From positions 1 to 64,000 of the forward strand of contig CAYNSX010000007.1 of assembly GCA_964400165.1 (NCBI GenBank): a DNA stretch of 64,000 nt. Direction: 5' to 3'. The notes under the pieces were generated by a model, which was not told the origin of the DNA, searched no databases, and was given only the letters and a program-made list of their open reading frames with translations. The DNA comes from CAYNSX01 sp964400165. GTDB taxonomy: Bacteria > Armatimonadota > Hebobacteria > CAYNSX01. Positions 32,904 to 40,090 of this stretch are shown piece after piece. A program made the translations under genes and the position numbers. How positions within the stretch are numbered: the first letter of the stretch is position 1; each line of letters starts with the position of its first letter.

Positions 32904-34100
32904 ATGAGAGTGGCCGTCAACGCCCAGGCGCTCACCGACCCAGCGGTGCGTCAGCGGGGGTCGGGCCGCGTCCTCTCGGCGTTATTGCGTGAATTGCTGC
33001 CCCGCATGGCGCGCGAGGAGGTCGTGCTCTTCGCCAACCATGCGGGGCTTGATTCCGTGCTGCCGGGGAGCGCCCGGCGGGTGGGAACCCAGTGGCCGGT
33101 AACGGGGGCGGCGGGGCGCGCGGCATGGGAGGCGCTGGCGTTGCCGGCGGCGCTGCGCAAGGCGCAGGCCGAAGTGCTGCTGACGCCGTCGCTGTTTCCG
33201 ATGAAGACCGCGTGTCCGCGCATCGTGCTGTGTCCCGACTTGAATCCTTACTTCACGCCGCGCGGGCACCTGCGTTCGTCCTTCGCGGCGCGCGTGCAGC
33301 GCTGGCAGGCCGTCACAAGTCTATCTGCAGCTGATCGGGTTGTGACCGTTTCGACACGGATTGCGCAGCGCTTGACGCGCGCGCTGGGCGTCGCCGCCGA
33401 GGCCGTGCAAGTCGTCCCAATGGGCGGGCCCGCGGCAGATTTCGCCGCGGCGGCGGAGCGGCGCATCCCCGACTACTTGATTCCGCCGCGCTATCTGGTG
33501 TGGTCGGGAACGGAGCGCACTCGGGGCGGACTGGGGGTGGTGCTCGAAGCATTCAGCCGAGTGGCCGACTTGATTCCGCATCAGGTGGTGCTGCTCGGGG
33601 AGGCGGGACGCGATCTGCGGATGACACGCGCAGCCATCGAGCGTGCCGGTCTGCAGCCGCGCGTGCTGGCGCTGGGCGCGCTGCCGGAGGAGTGGTATCC
33701 GGCGATCATGCGGCGGGCGACAGCGTTCATCTACCCGATGGCCGAGGATGAGTACGCCCGGCCGGTGCTCGAGGCGTTCGCTTGCGGGACCGCGGTCATC
33801 GCCAGCAATGCGGGCACGCTGCCCGACTTGTGCGGCGACGCGGCGCTGGCGTTCGATCCGCTCAACGCCGATCAACTGGCGGGCATAATGCTCGATGTGG
33901 TGCGGGAGTCGACACTGCGCGCGCGGCAGGTGCAAAAGGGACAGGAACGCGTGGCGGAGTTCTCATGGGACACCGCGGCGACGACGGTGTATCACTTGCT
34001 GTTGCAGGTCGTGGAGCAGCGCCGCCTGGCGCTCGAGCCGGCGCCGGCGCGCGGGCGGCGAGGCACCGATCCCATGCCCGCAGGCCGCCGGCGCGTCTAA
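32904..34100 (+). CDS. GT4-type (GT-B fold) glycosyltransferase
   Basis: Transfers a sugar from a nucleotide donor, probably for a surface glycan or glycolipid. It is 398 aa from the ATG at 32904 (MRVAVNAQALTDPAVRQRGS, with the acceptor-side Gly-rich turn). The C-terminal Rossmann half shows LIPPRYLVWSGTERTRGGLG, EAGRDLRMTRAAIERAGLQP and the donor-site signature EDEYARPVLEAFACGTAVIA, matching the E-x7-E pattern of GT4 retaining enzymes, then SNAGTLPDLCGDAALAFDPL. Substrates are unknown. It ends by overlapping 4 bp with the convergent ACT-domain gene. No cluster of polysaccharide genes surrounds it. Confidence 0.87.
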   Translation: MRVAVNAQALTDPAVRQRGSGRVLSALLRELLPRMAREEVVLFANHAGLDSVLPGSARRVGTQWPVTGAAGRAAWEALALPAALRKAQAEVLLTPSLFPMKTACPRIVLCPDLNPYFTPRGHLRSSFAARVQRWQAVTSLSAADRVVTVSTRIAQRLTRALGVAAEAVQVVPMGGPAADFAAAAERRIPDYLIPPRYLVWSGTERTRGGLGVVLEAFSRVADLIPHQVVLLGEAGRDLRMTRAAIERAGLQPRVLALGALPEEWYPAIMRRATAFIYPMAEDEYARPVLEAFACGTAVIASNAGTLPDLCGDAALAFDPLNADQLAGIMLDVVRESTLRARQVQKGQERVAEFSWDTAATTVYHLLLQVVEQRRLALEPAPARGRRGTDPMPAGRRRV

Positions 34101-34477
34101 GGGATGCCGAGGGCGCGGCGCAGCGCGGGCAAGTCGGGCGAAGTGAAGACGATGTGGAACTCGTCGTTGTGTTTCATCAGGTAAGTGGTTTCGAGGTTGA
34201 CGCCGGCTTCGGTGAGTTTGTGCGTGAACTCGGCGACGGCGCCCGGGCGGTCCTCCACTTCAGCGTGCGCCAGTTCCACTTCTCGGACGATGATGCCGAG
34301 CGAGGCCAGCGCGTCGCGCGCCTTGTCGGGGTCACTCGGCACGATGGCCAAGAGCGCCTCGCTGCCGAATTCAAGACCCGTGAACGCCTTCAAGTTGACG
34401 CCGCGGTCGGCAAGCGCCTTGGCCACTCTCGCCAATTGTCCCGATTCGTTGGGCACGACAATCCGAAATTCGCGCAT
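34097..34477 (-). CDS. tandem ACT-domain protein
   Basis: A 126-aa protein made of two ACT (amino-acid-binding) domains: residues ~1-65 (REFRIVVPNESGQLARVAKA, LADRGVNLKAFTGLEFG, ALLAIVPSD) and ~66-126 (AEVEDRPGAVAEFTHKLTEA, GVNLETTYLMKHNDEFHIVF). Both keep the Gly at the loop-helix junction that binds ligand. No enzyme or DNA-binding domain is fused. Such small proteins are thought to sense amino acids and regulate partners. The ATG at 34477 has GGAG upstream; the ATG at 34501 adds eight weakly conserved residues. It follows the large esterase gene by 20 bp on the same strand. Confidence 0.85.
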   Translation of the reverse strand: MREFRIVVPNESGQLARVAKALADRGVNLKAFTGLEFGSEALLAIVPSDPDKARDALASLGIIVREVELAHAEVEDRPGAVAEFTHKLTEAGVNLETTYLMKHNDEFHIVFTSPDLPALRRALGIP

Positions 34478-34497
34478 AGGTGCCGTCTCCAGGCCCG

Positions 34498-37086
34498 TCA
34501 CGGGGCCAGCCCATACCCGAAGTCCGGGTTCAGGGTCCAGTCCACATCAAAGTAGCCCGCCATCCGCAGGCCGGCGAAACCGGCGGTCTGCACGGCGGCA
34601 TCGTACACGATGTAATCGGGCAGCGCCGAACCCGAGTACAACACCGGCTGCCAGGCGAGCCACGGAATCGCCTCGCCGGTGGTGGCGGTGCAGACGAGCA
34701 CCAGGCGGTCCTGGTCGAGCGGGTTGGGGAAGATGTATTGCACGGCGAACGCGCCGGCGAGTTGCCCCGCGACGCGGTTCGGGCGTTCGAGCGCGAAGGA
34801 CAGGAGGCCGTGCGTGATGCGGAAGGGCAGTCGCGGCTGCCAACGGTCGAGGACGGTGTTGTTGCCGGGCAGGCCGATGAGGACGACATTGTGCGTACGC
34901 AGCGTGTCGTCGGTGGCCTCGGAGTCCCGCAGCACGGGCGCCTGGCCGTTGCCGCGGTGGTACCACTGCCAGACGAGCAGGCGCGCTTGTTCGAGGTTGC
35001 GTTGCGTGTCAATGGTGGTGCCGCCGCTCCCGTAGACGATGACGAACGGCCGGAAGAACACGGCCTTGATCGGCCCGCCGTTGCCGGGCGTCTTGCGCCC
35101 GGCGTTGGGCGCGGTGACGGGCCGGAAGCGGCCGCCCGACCACGCCGCAGTGATGACGCCCGGCGCGGCGGCATCGAGGGCGACGACGCGGTCGTCCACG
35201 ATCAGGTGATAGGCGCCGGCGGGAAAGTGGCTCAAGTCGATGCGCAACACGCCGACATTCTCGGTGTCGACACGGATGGTCTGCACCGCGGGCTCGTAGA
35301 CGGCGTCCACGGCGACATCGTCGAGCGGCGAGCGCGGTTCGAGCACTTGCACCCAGTAGGCGCGGTATTCGGCAGTCAGGTCGGCAGTGCGGAAGGTGAC
35401 GCGGCGGGGCAGCGGGTCGCGCACGGCACGCTGGAGGAACGCCATCAGGTCGGGATGTTCGACGCAATCGGCGCCGGGTGCGGCGTCGCCGTCCCACCAA
35501 TGTCCCTGCCCGGGCACTTCGAGATACTCGACGCCGTAGCGCAACTGGCGCAGGCGTTCGACGAGCAGCCGCGCCTGGACCGCGGGGACATTGTCATCGG
35601 CGCCGCCCTGCAGGACGAACACGGGCAGATTGCGCAAGTTTTCGAGGATATGCAGCGGCCGGTCCGGGCGGGCGGCGCGGTCCCACACTTGCGCCAGCGC
35701 GCCGCCGCCGAGCAGCGCGTTACGCCGGAGCGTGAACGGCACATAGGTATCGAAACTGGCCCAGCCGGCGCTCGGGGCGATGGCGGCGAAGCGGTCGGGG
35801 TGCGTGACGCCGATGGCCCAGGTGCCGTGGCCGCCCATCGAATGGCCGGTGAGGCAGACGCGGTCGGGGTCAATGGGGAGGGTGCGCAGGGCGAGGTCGA
35901 GGACTTCGAGCGCGTCGAGGCGGCCCCAGTCCTGCCAATCGAACCCAAAGCGGCGGCGGTTGGTCGGCGCCACGACGAACGCCCAATCCTTCGGCGAATA
36001 GGCATTGACCTGGCCGAGCGCCTCGACGCCGGCGCCATGGAGCGTGAGCAGGAGCGCGTACTTGCGCGCCGGGTCGTAGCCCTTCGGCGGCAGGACCGCG
36101 TAATACTGCACCGATTCGTCCATCGGCGAGCGGAAAGTGACGGTGTAACTCTGGTCCGGATTGCGCACGGACAGATCAACGCGTGCGGTGACGAGGATGC
36201 CCGGGCCGGTGACGGTGATGGTGACCGGCGCCTGGTCGCTGACTTTGCTCCAATCCATCCCGCTGGAGGTGCGGACGGGCACCGCGACTTTGAACACACA
36301 GCCGGGCGCGATGGCGGGCGGCTCGGCCTCGGTCTCGTCGAGGACGCCTGGGCAGCGCATTTGCACGCGCAACTTGGTCAGCGTCTCGGTGGTGGTGTTG
36401 ACGACGGGCACGCCGATCCAGGCGTCGAGCGGCAGGCCGCGGCGCAGTGTGGGCGCCAGGATGTCGTTCTCGAGGATGAGCGCGTCGGACGACGCCGGCT
36501 GCAGTTCGAAGCGGGCGGTGTCGGCGGCGCCGCTGCCGCCGACTTCGAGCACGACGATGTTGGCGCCGGCATCGAGCGTGACTGGGATGCGCATAAAGCC
36601 GTGCGCGTAGGGGTCACCGATTCCAGGGCGGCCGTTGATCCAGAACCGGCTGACGCCTTCGGCGACGGCGAGCGCGCGCAACGGGCGCGCGGCGGCGACG
36701 GTGGTGGATGCGTAGGCGGCCCATTGCGAGCCGGCAAACCCGAATTGGCCTTCGAGCATCGTCCAATTCACGGCGTCGAACTTGAACTCGATCGCGCCGG
36801 CTTGCGCGGTGACGGGCTTCCACTCGACCCAGCCGCCGTCGCCGAGGATGCTGCTGTGGCGAATGCCGGCGGCGGGGCGGATGTGGGCGGCGCCGCCCGC
36901 TTCCCACAGGTTATCGATGCCGCTCTCGCGGCTGCCGCGGGAGAACGGGCCAACGACGAGCCAGTCGGTCGGCGCGAGAGATTCGGGGATGGTCGGCGTC
37001 GCCGCGGGGGCGCCGGTCGCCAGGGTCGCCAGCAGTACTGCGGGGCACAGCCACGCGGCTACGATGCGGCGACGAAGGGCGGCCAT
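34498..37086 (-). CDS. secreted alpha/beta-hydrolase (prolyl-oligopeptidase/esterase type) with beta-rich N-terminal domains
   Basis: An 862-aa exported protein from the ATG at 37086 (signal peptide WLCPAVLLATLATGAPAA). Residues ~30-230 are beta-rich, with a carbohydrate-binding or jelly-roll look (FDAVNWTMLEGQFGFAGSQW, FWINGRPGIG). Then comes a catalytic alpha/beta-hydrolase domain near 310-560: LLLTLHGAGVEALGQ, RVCLTGHSMGGHGTWAIGVT with the GHSMGG nucleophile elbow, LQGGADDNVPAVQARLL (Asp) and VPGQGHWWDG (His), so the triad is complete. The C-terminal ~200 residues hold a further domain similar to the phospholipase/carboxylesterase-associated region of planctomycete and armatimonad proteins. 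Substrate unknown; polysaccharide ester or peptide are possibilities. The longer frame to 37581 is antisense to the GNAT gene. Confidence 0.82.
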   Translation of the reverse strand: MAALRRRIVAAWLCPAVLLATLATGAPAATPTIPESLAPTDWLVVGPFSRGSRESGIDNLWEAGGAAHIRPAAGIRHSSILGDGGWVEWKPVTAQAGAIEFKFDAVNWTMLEGQFGFAGSQWAAYASTTVAAARPLRALAVAEGVSRFWINGRPGIGDPYAHGFMRIPVTLDAGANIVVLEVGGSGAADTARFELQPASSDALILENDILAPTLRRGLPLDAWIGVPVVNTTTETLTKLRVQMRCPGVLDETEAEPPAIAPGCVFKVAVPVRTSSGMDWSKVSDQAPVTITVTGPGILVTARVDLSVRNPDQSYTVTFRSPMDESVQYYAVLPPKGYDPARKYALLLTLHGAGVEALGQVNAYSPKDWAFVVAPTNRRRFGFDWQDWGRLDALEVLDLALRTLPIDPDRVCLTGHSMGGHGTWAIGVTHPDRFAAIAPSAGWASFDTYVPFTLRRNALLGGGALAQVWDRAARPDRPLHILENLRNLPVFVLQGGADDNVPAVQARLLVERLRQLRYGVEYLEVPGQGHWWDGDAAPGADCVEHPDLMAFLQRAVRDPLPRRVTFRTADLTAEYRAYWVQVLEPRSPLDDVAVDAVYEPAVQTIRVDTENVGVLRIDLSHFPAGAYHLIVDDRVVALDAAAPGVITAAWSGGRFRPVTAPNAGRKTPGNGGPIKAVFFRPFVIVYGSGGTTIDTQRNLEQARLLVWQWYHRGNGQAPVLRDSEATDDTLRTHNVVLIGLPGNNTVLDRWQPRLPFRITHGLLSFALERPNRVAGQLAGAFAVQYIFPNPLDQDRLVLVCTATTGEAIPWLAWQPVLYSGSALPDYIVYDAAVQTAGFAGLRMAGYFDVDWTLNPDFGYGLAP

Positions 37087-37162
37087 ACCCCGAAGTGTTC
37101 GCCGCGCGACACGGCTCGGCCTTTCGGCAGGAACCGCGTGCCCGCCCGCGCAACCTACGCTT

Positions 37163-37996
37163 ATGCCCGCGACCGACCTGATGATTCGGGCGCTGACGAC
37201 ACCCGAAGACTTCGCTGCGTGCGAGGAGTTGCAGGTCGCAGTGTGGGGCTTTGCGGAGCGTGAAGTCGTGTCGGCGCACACGCAGACTTTCATCGCGGCG
37301 AGCGGCGGCATCATTCTCGGCGCGTTCGCGCCGGACGAAGGGCTGGTCGGATTTGCACTTGGATTTCCCGGGCTGACGGCGGACGGGAAGCCGAAGCACG
37401 CGTCGCATATGGTCGGCGTGCGGACGGAGTGGCGGGCGCGTGGCGTCGGCGCGCAACTGAAGTGGGCGCAGCGGGACGCGGCTCTGCGGCAGGGCCTCGA
37501 CCTCATCACCTGGACCTTTGACCCGCTGGGGGCAGCGAATGCGCACTTCAATTTTGCGACGCTCGGCGCGGTGAGTCGCACCTACGCCGTCGAGTTCTAC
37601 GGCCCAATGCGCGACGCCATCAATCGCGGGCTGCCGAGCGACCGCTGCGTCGTCGAGTGGTGGCTGCGCAGCCCGCGCGTGGAGCGCCGCCGCAACGACG
37701 AAGCCGCGCCGCCCACACGCGGCCTGCCGCGGCTGGAGTGGTTCGACGCGCGCGGCGCGCCGCAGCAACCGACACCCATTGCCCCTGATGCGGCGGCGCT
37801 GCTGTTGCCGCTGCCGCGGGACTTTCACGCGCGTGCGCGGGAAGCGCCCGAGACGGCGGTGGCGCTGCGGCTGGCATCGCGGCCGATCTTTCAGCGGCTG
37901 TTCGCGGACGGGTACATTGCGGCGGGGTTCGACGACGAACACGCCGCGTTGCTGTTGCGCCGCGCCCCGTTGGAGCAGGCGCTGAATGAAGATTGA
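37163..37996 (+). CDS. GNAT family acyltransferase (COG3375-like), paired with NSAR
   Basis: A 277-aa GNAT N-acyltransferase. The acyl-CoA-binding part reads HMVGVRTEWRARGVGAQLKW, with the R-x-x-G-x-G motif (RARGVG), preceded by FALGFPGLTADGKPKH and followed by LITWTFDPLGAANAHFNFATLG. This pattern belongs to COG3375-type proteins, which in Geobacillus/Bacillus act as N-succinyltransferases beside N-succinylamino-acid racemase. Here the next gene is an NSAR/OSBS homologue overlapping it by 11 bp, which supports the same pairing. Two starts are possible, ATG 37163 and ATG 37181 (MIRALTTPED); neither has a strong Shine-Dalgarno. The gene is divergent from the esterase gene across 76 bp. Confidence 0.78.
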   Translation: MPATDLMIRALTTPEDFAACEELQVAVWGFAEREVVSAHTQTFIAASGGIILGAFAPDEGLVGFALGFPGLTADGKPKHASHMVGVRTEWRARGVGAQLKWAQRDAALRQGLDLITWTFDPLGAANAHFNFATLGAVSRTYAVEFYGPMRDAINRGLPSDRCVVEWWLRSPRVERRRNDEAAPPTRGLPRLEWFDARGAPQQPTPIAPDAAALLLPLPRDFHARAREAPETAVALRLASRPIFQRLFADGYIAAGFDDEHAALLLRRAPLEQALNED

Positions 37997-39113
37997 ACGC
38001 ATCGAACTGCGGCTGATTCGGATGGAGTTGGTGCGGCCCTTCGAGACGAGCCGGCACCGCGAAACGCACCGCACCGTGCTGCTGACGCGGCTGCTCGCCG
38101 GCGGGCTGTCGGCGTGGGGCGAGTGCGTGGCGGGGACCGGGCCGTGGTATTCGGCGGAGACGATCGAGACGGCGTGGCATGTGCTGCGTGATTTCCTGGC
38201 GCCGCGGTTGCTGGCGGAGCCCTTCGAGCACGCGGGGCAGGTGTTCCTGCGCTTCGATGCCATACGGGGGCACCCGATGGCGAAGGCGGCGCTGGAAATG
38301 CCCGTGTGGGTGCTGCACGCGCAGGCGCGCGGCCAGTCGCTGTCGCAGGCGCTGGAGGGCACGCAGCCGCGCATCGAGAGCGGCATTAGTCTCGGCATCG
38401 AGCCATCGCTCGACGACTTGCTGCGGGTCGTAGACGAGAGCATCGCGGCGCGCTATCGGCGCGTGAAACTGAAGATCAAACCCGGGTGGGATGTGAAAGT
38501 TGTGCGGGCGGTGCGAGAGCGGCATCCGAAACTTCGCCTGACTGTGGATGCCAACGGCGCGTATGTACCCATCAGTTTCTACGATGTGCAGGAATTTGAC
38601 CGAATCCATCAGCTCGACGAATTCGGCTTGCTGTACATCGAGCAGCCCTACCCGCCTGACTGCTTGTTGCCGCACGCGCAGTTGCAGAAGCGAATGAAGA
38701 CTCCCATTTGCCTCGACGAGAGCATAAGCAGTGGGTCAGTGGCAGACGATGCCCTCACGCTCGGCGCGTGCCGCGTCATCAACATTAAGCCCGGGCGCGT
38801 CGGCGGGTTCGCTCACTCGGTGGGCATCAATGCGGCGGCGGAAGGGCGCGGGGTGCCGGTGTGGTGCGGGGGGATGTTGGAGACGGGGATCGGGCGGGCC
38901 TGCAATGTGGCGCTGGCGTCGCTGCCGAACTTCCGGCTGCCGCACGACATCTCGGCGAGCGCCCGCTATTGGGCGCGGGACATCGTAGAGCCCGAGTTCA
39001 CACTCGACGCAGACGGGATGATCGCGGTGCCGACCGCGCCGGGGCTGGGGGTGGCGGTGGATGAAGAGCGGATTGAGGCGATGACGGAGCGGCGGGAAAT
39101 GATTGAGAAATGA
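37986..39113 (+). CDS. N-succinylamino acid racemase / o-succinylbenzoate synthase (NSAR/OSBS) family enzyme
   Basis: Enolase-superfamily enzyme of the NSAR/OSBS subgroup, 375 aa. All catalytic residues are visible: the KxK pair in RRVKLKIKPGWD, metal ligands Asp in LTVDANGAY, Glu in YIEQPYPPD and Asp in CLDESI, and the opposing Lys in INIKPGRVGG. The 20s-loop region (IRMELVRPFETSRH) is NSAR/OSBS-like. Members can make o-succinylbenzoate for menaquinone or racemise N-succinyl amino acids; the overlapping GNAT gene and absence of men genes favour the racemase role, converting D-amino acids to L with the GNAT acyltransferase. This is an inference from context. The gene ends just before the assembly gap. 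Confidence 0.85.
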   Translation: MKIERIELRLIRMELVRPFETSRHRETHRTVLLTRLLAGGLSAWGECVAGTGPWYSAETIETAWHVLRDFLAPRLLAEPFEHAGQVFLRFDAIRGHPMAKAALEMPVWVLHAQARGQSLSQALEGTQPRIESGISLGIEPSLDDLLRVVDESIAARYRRVKLKIKPGWDVKVVRAVRERHPKLRLTVDANGAYVPISFYDVQEFDRIHQLDEFGLLYIEQPYPPDCLLPHAQLQKRMKTPICLDESISSGSVADDALTLGACRVINIKPGRVGGFAHSVGINAAAEGRGVPVWCGGMLETGIGRACNVALASLPNFRLPHDISASARYWARDIVEPEFTLDADGMIAVPTAPGLGVAVDEERIEAMTERREMIEK

Positions 39114-39118
39114 AAGTT

Positions 39119-39137
39119 GGCAGGCTGGAAGCCTGCC
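39119..39137. repeat. REP-like hairpin abutting the assembly gap
   Basis: GGCAGGCT (39119-39126) and AGCCTGCC (39130-39137) form a perfect 8-bp stem with a GGA loop, directly after the NSAR gene and three bases before the run of N. Similar hairpins occur at 39606 and, with a different stem, in the direct repeats at 42.4 kb. Confidence 0.65.
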
Positions 39138-39139
39138 CC

Positions 39140-39239
39140 NNNNNNNNNNNNNNNNNNNNNNNNNNNNNNNNNNNNNNNNNNNNNNNNNNNNNNNNNNNNN
39201 NNNNNNNNNNNNNNNNNNNNNNNNNNNNNNNNNNNNNNN
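39140..39239. other. 100-N scaffold gap
   Basis: Exactly 100 N, the usual placeholder for a gap of unknown length. It removes the 3' part of the following minus-strand gene. A palindromic repeat flanks it on the left, and a peptide repeat flanks it on the right. Confidence 0.98.
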
Positions 39240-39523
39240 GGCGGCTGGCGGCGGGCCAGGTCGCCGAGTGAGGGAGCATCTGACTTCTGCCGGGCAATGT
39301 CTCCGAGTGACGGGCCCGCTTCCTGTCCTTTGCGGAGTGTCTCGATCAGCCGTTCCGCCACTTCCGGACGGGCCTTGAGGTGCTCGACGATGCCCAGGTC
39401 GATAATGAGTTGTTTCTCGCCCTCGAGGTTCAGACCACTAAGGTCAATCACCAGCCAGCCGGCCGGGCTGTGTTTGCCGCTCAAGGTGGGCGTGACATCA
39501 ATGTGTTCGCGGGTGAGTTCCAT
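39240..39523 (-). CDS. hypothetical protein with C-terminal PSLGDLAR repeats, 3' end lost in gap
   Basis: The first ~94 residues of an unrecognised protein, from an ATG at 39523 preceded by GGAGAT. The N-terminus reads VTPTLSGKHSPAGWLVIDLS and GEKQLIIDLGIVEHLKARPE, a possible alpha/beta domain. It ends in a tandem motif, PSLGDIARQKSDA followed by PSLGDLARRQP, that continues into the gap, so the missing part may be repetitive. A -10-like TACAAT lies at 39554-39549 on this strand. Function cannot be assigned. Its neighbours are tRNA-Glu (divergent) and the NSAR gene (convergent). Confidence 0.5.
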
Positions 39524-39605
39524 CGGGATCTCCGAGTTGCCGACTGTGATTGTACCTGGCACTTCGGTTCCTGGCGTCCGAGAGACGACGGAGACAGCGA
39601 CTGAA

Positions 39606-39644
39606 CAGGCCTGGCGGCCTGCGCTACCGGGTTTCCGGTAGAAT
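39606..39644 (+). promoter_or_regulatory. hairpins and -10 box upstream of tRNA-Glu
   Basis: CAGGCC-TGGC-GGCCTG (39606-39621) and ACCGG-GTTT-CCGGT (39626-39639) are two consecutive hairpins. TAGAAT (39639-39644) is a plausible -10 element 23 bases before the tRNA. The -35 is weak. Confidence 0.4.
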
Positions 39645-39666
39645 GGCCTGTCGCAGCGCCTGCCGT

Positions 39667-39743
39667 GGGGCCGTGGTCTAGCGGCCGAGGACGCCGGCCT
39701 TTCAAGCCGGAGAACGCGGGTTCGAATCCCGTCGGCCCCACCA
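39667..39743 (+). tRNA. tRNA-Glu (anticodon UUC), CCA encoded
   Basis: A complete cloverleaf can be drawn. Acceptor stem GGGGCCG (39667-39673) pairs with CGGCCCC (39733-39739). The anticodon stem CCGGC (39694-39698)/GCCGG (39706-39710) holds the loop CTTTCAA, whose bases 39701-39703 are TTC. The T arm has loop TTCGAAT at 39721-39727. The discriminator A (39740) is followed by genomic CCA (39741-39743). UUC reads both Glu codons. This tRNA also supplies the glutamyl-tRNA substrate of HemA. Mature ends and absence of an intron are clear. Confidence 0.95.
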
Positions 39744-39758
39744 CTCTCCAGAGGGGCA

Positions 39759-39784
39759 CCCTGCTTCGCCAAGGCTTCGCAGGG
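39759..39784. terminator. imperfect hairpin after tRNA-Glu
   Basis: CCCTGC (39759-39764) and GCAGGG (39779-39784) pair, with an inner GCC/GGC stem. There is no T-run, so termination is uncertain; it may be another repeat fragment. Confidence 0.35.
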
Positions 39785-39880
39785 CAAGGGCCGCCGCCTG
39801 CCAGATTCCAACCCGTCAAAATCCGCTGCCGGTGCATAGAAAACCGGGTGTTGGTGGAATGATGTGAGTGGAGCATTCCA

Positions 39881-40090
39881 ATGGCGATGCCACAACCGCA
39901 GGACGACGAGACCGGCCGGACGACCCGCCCGCTGAAGGGGCTGGGGATGCTCGGCTTGTTCGCGGTTGCCGCGGGATTGGCGCTCGGGGCGGGCTGGCTG
40001 GCGTGGCACCTGCGCGCAGCGGACCGCCGTCTCGAGTCGGGCGATGTCGGCGCCGACTCGGTGACCTGGCTGCGCGACCGCGGCGCCTAA
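39881..40090 (+). CDS. small single-pass membrane protein
   Basis: A 69-aa protein: a polar Asp/Thr-rich N-terminus (PQPQDDETGRTTRPLKG), one membrane helix (LGMLGLFAVAAGLALGAGWL) and an acidic/basic C-terminus (RRLESGDVGADSVTWLRDRG). GTGGAG lies about seven bases before the ATG; a second ATG two codons later is possible. It overlaps by 4 bp the end of the convergent c-di-GMP signalling gene. I do not recognise a family, and the small size makes it a moderate-confidence gene. Confidence 0.5.
   Translation: MAMPQPQDDETGRTTRPLKGLGMLGLFAVAAGLALGAGWLAWHLRAADRRLESGDVGADSVTWLRDRGA

Noticed and set aside
39119..39137. Rho-independent terminator after the NSAR gene
   Set aside because: A perfect GC hairpin but followed by CC and N, with no T-run; similar hairpins recur as repeats, so it is listed as a repeat.
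38966..40009. Minus-strand open frame running across the 100-N gap
   Set aside because: Continuity through N is artificial; only the part from 39523 to the gap has a plausible start and composition.
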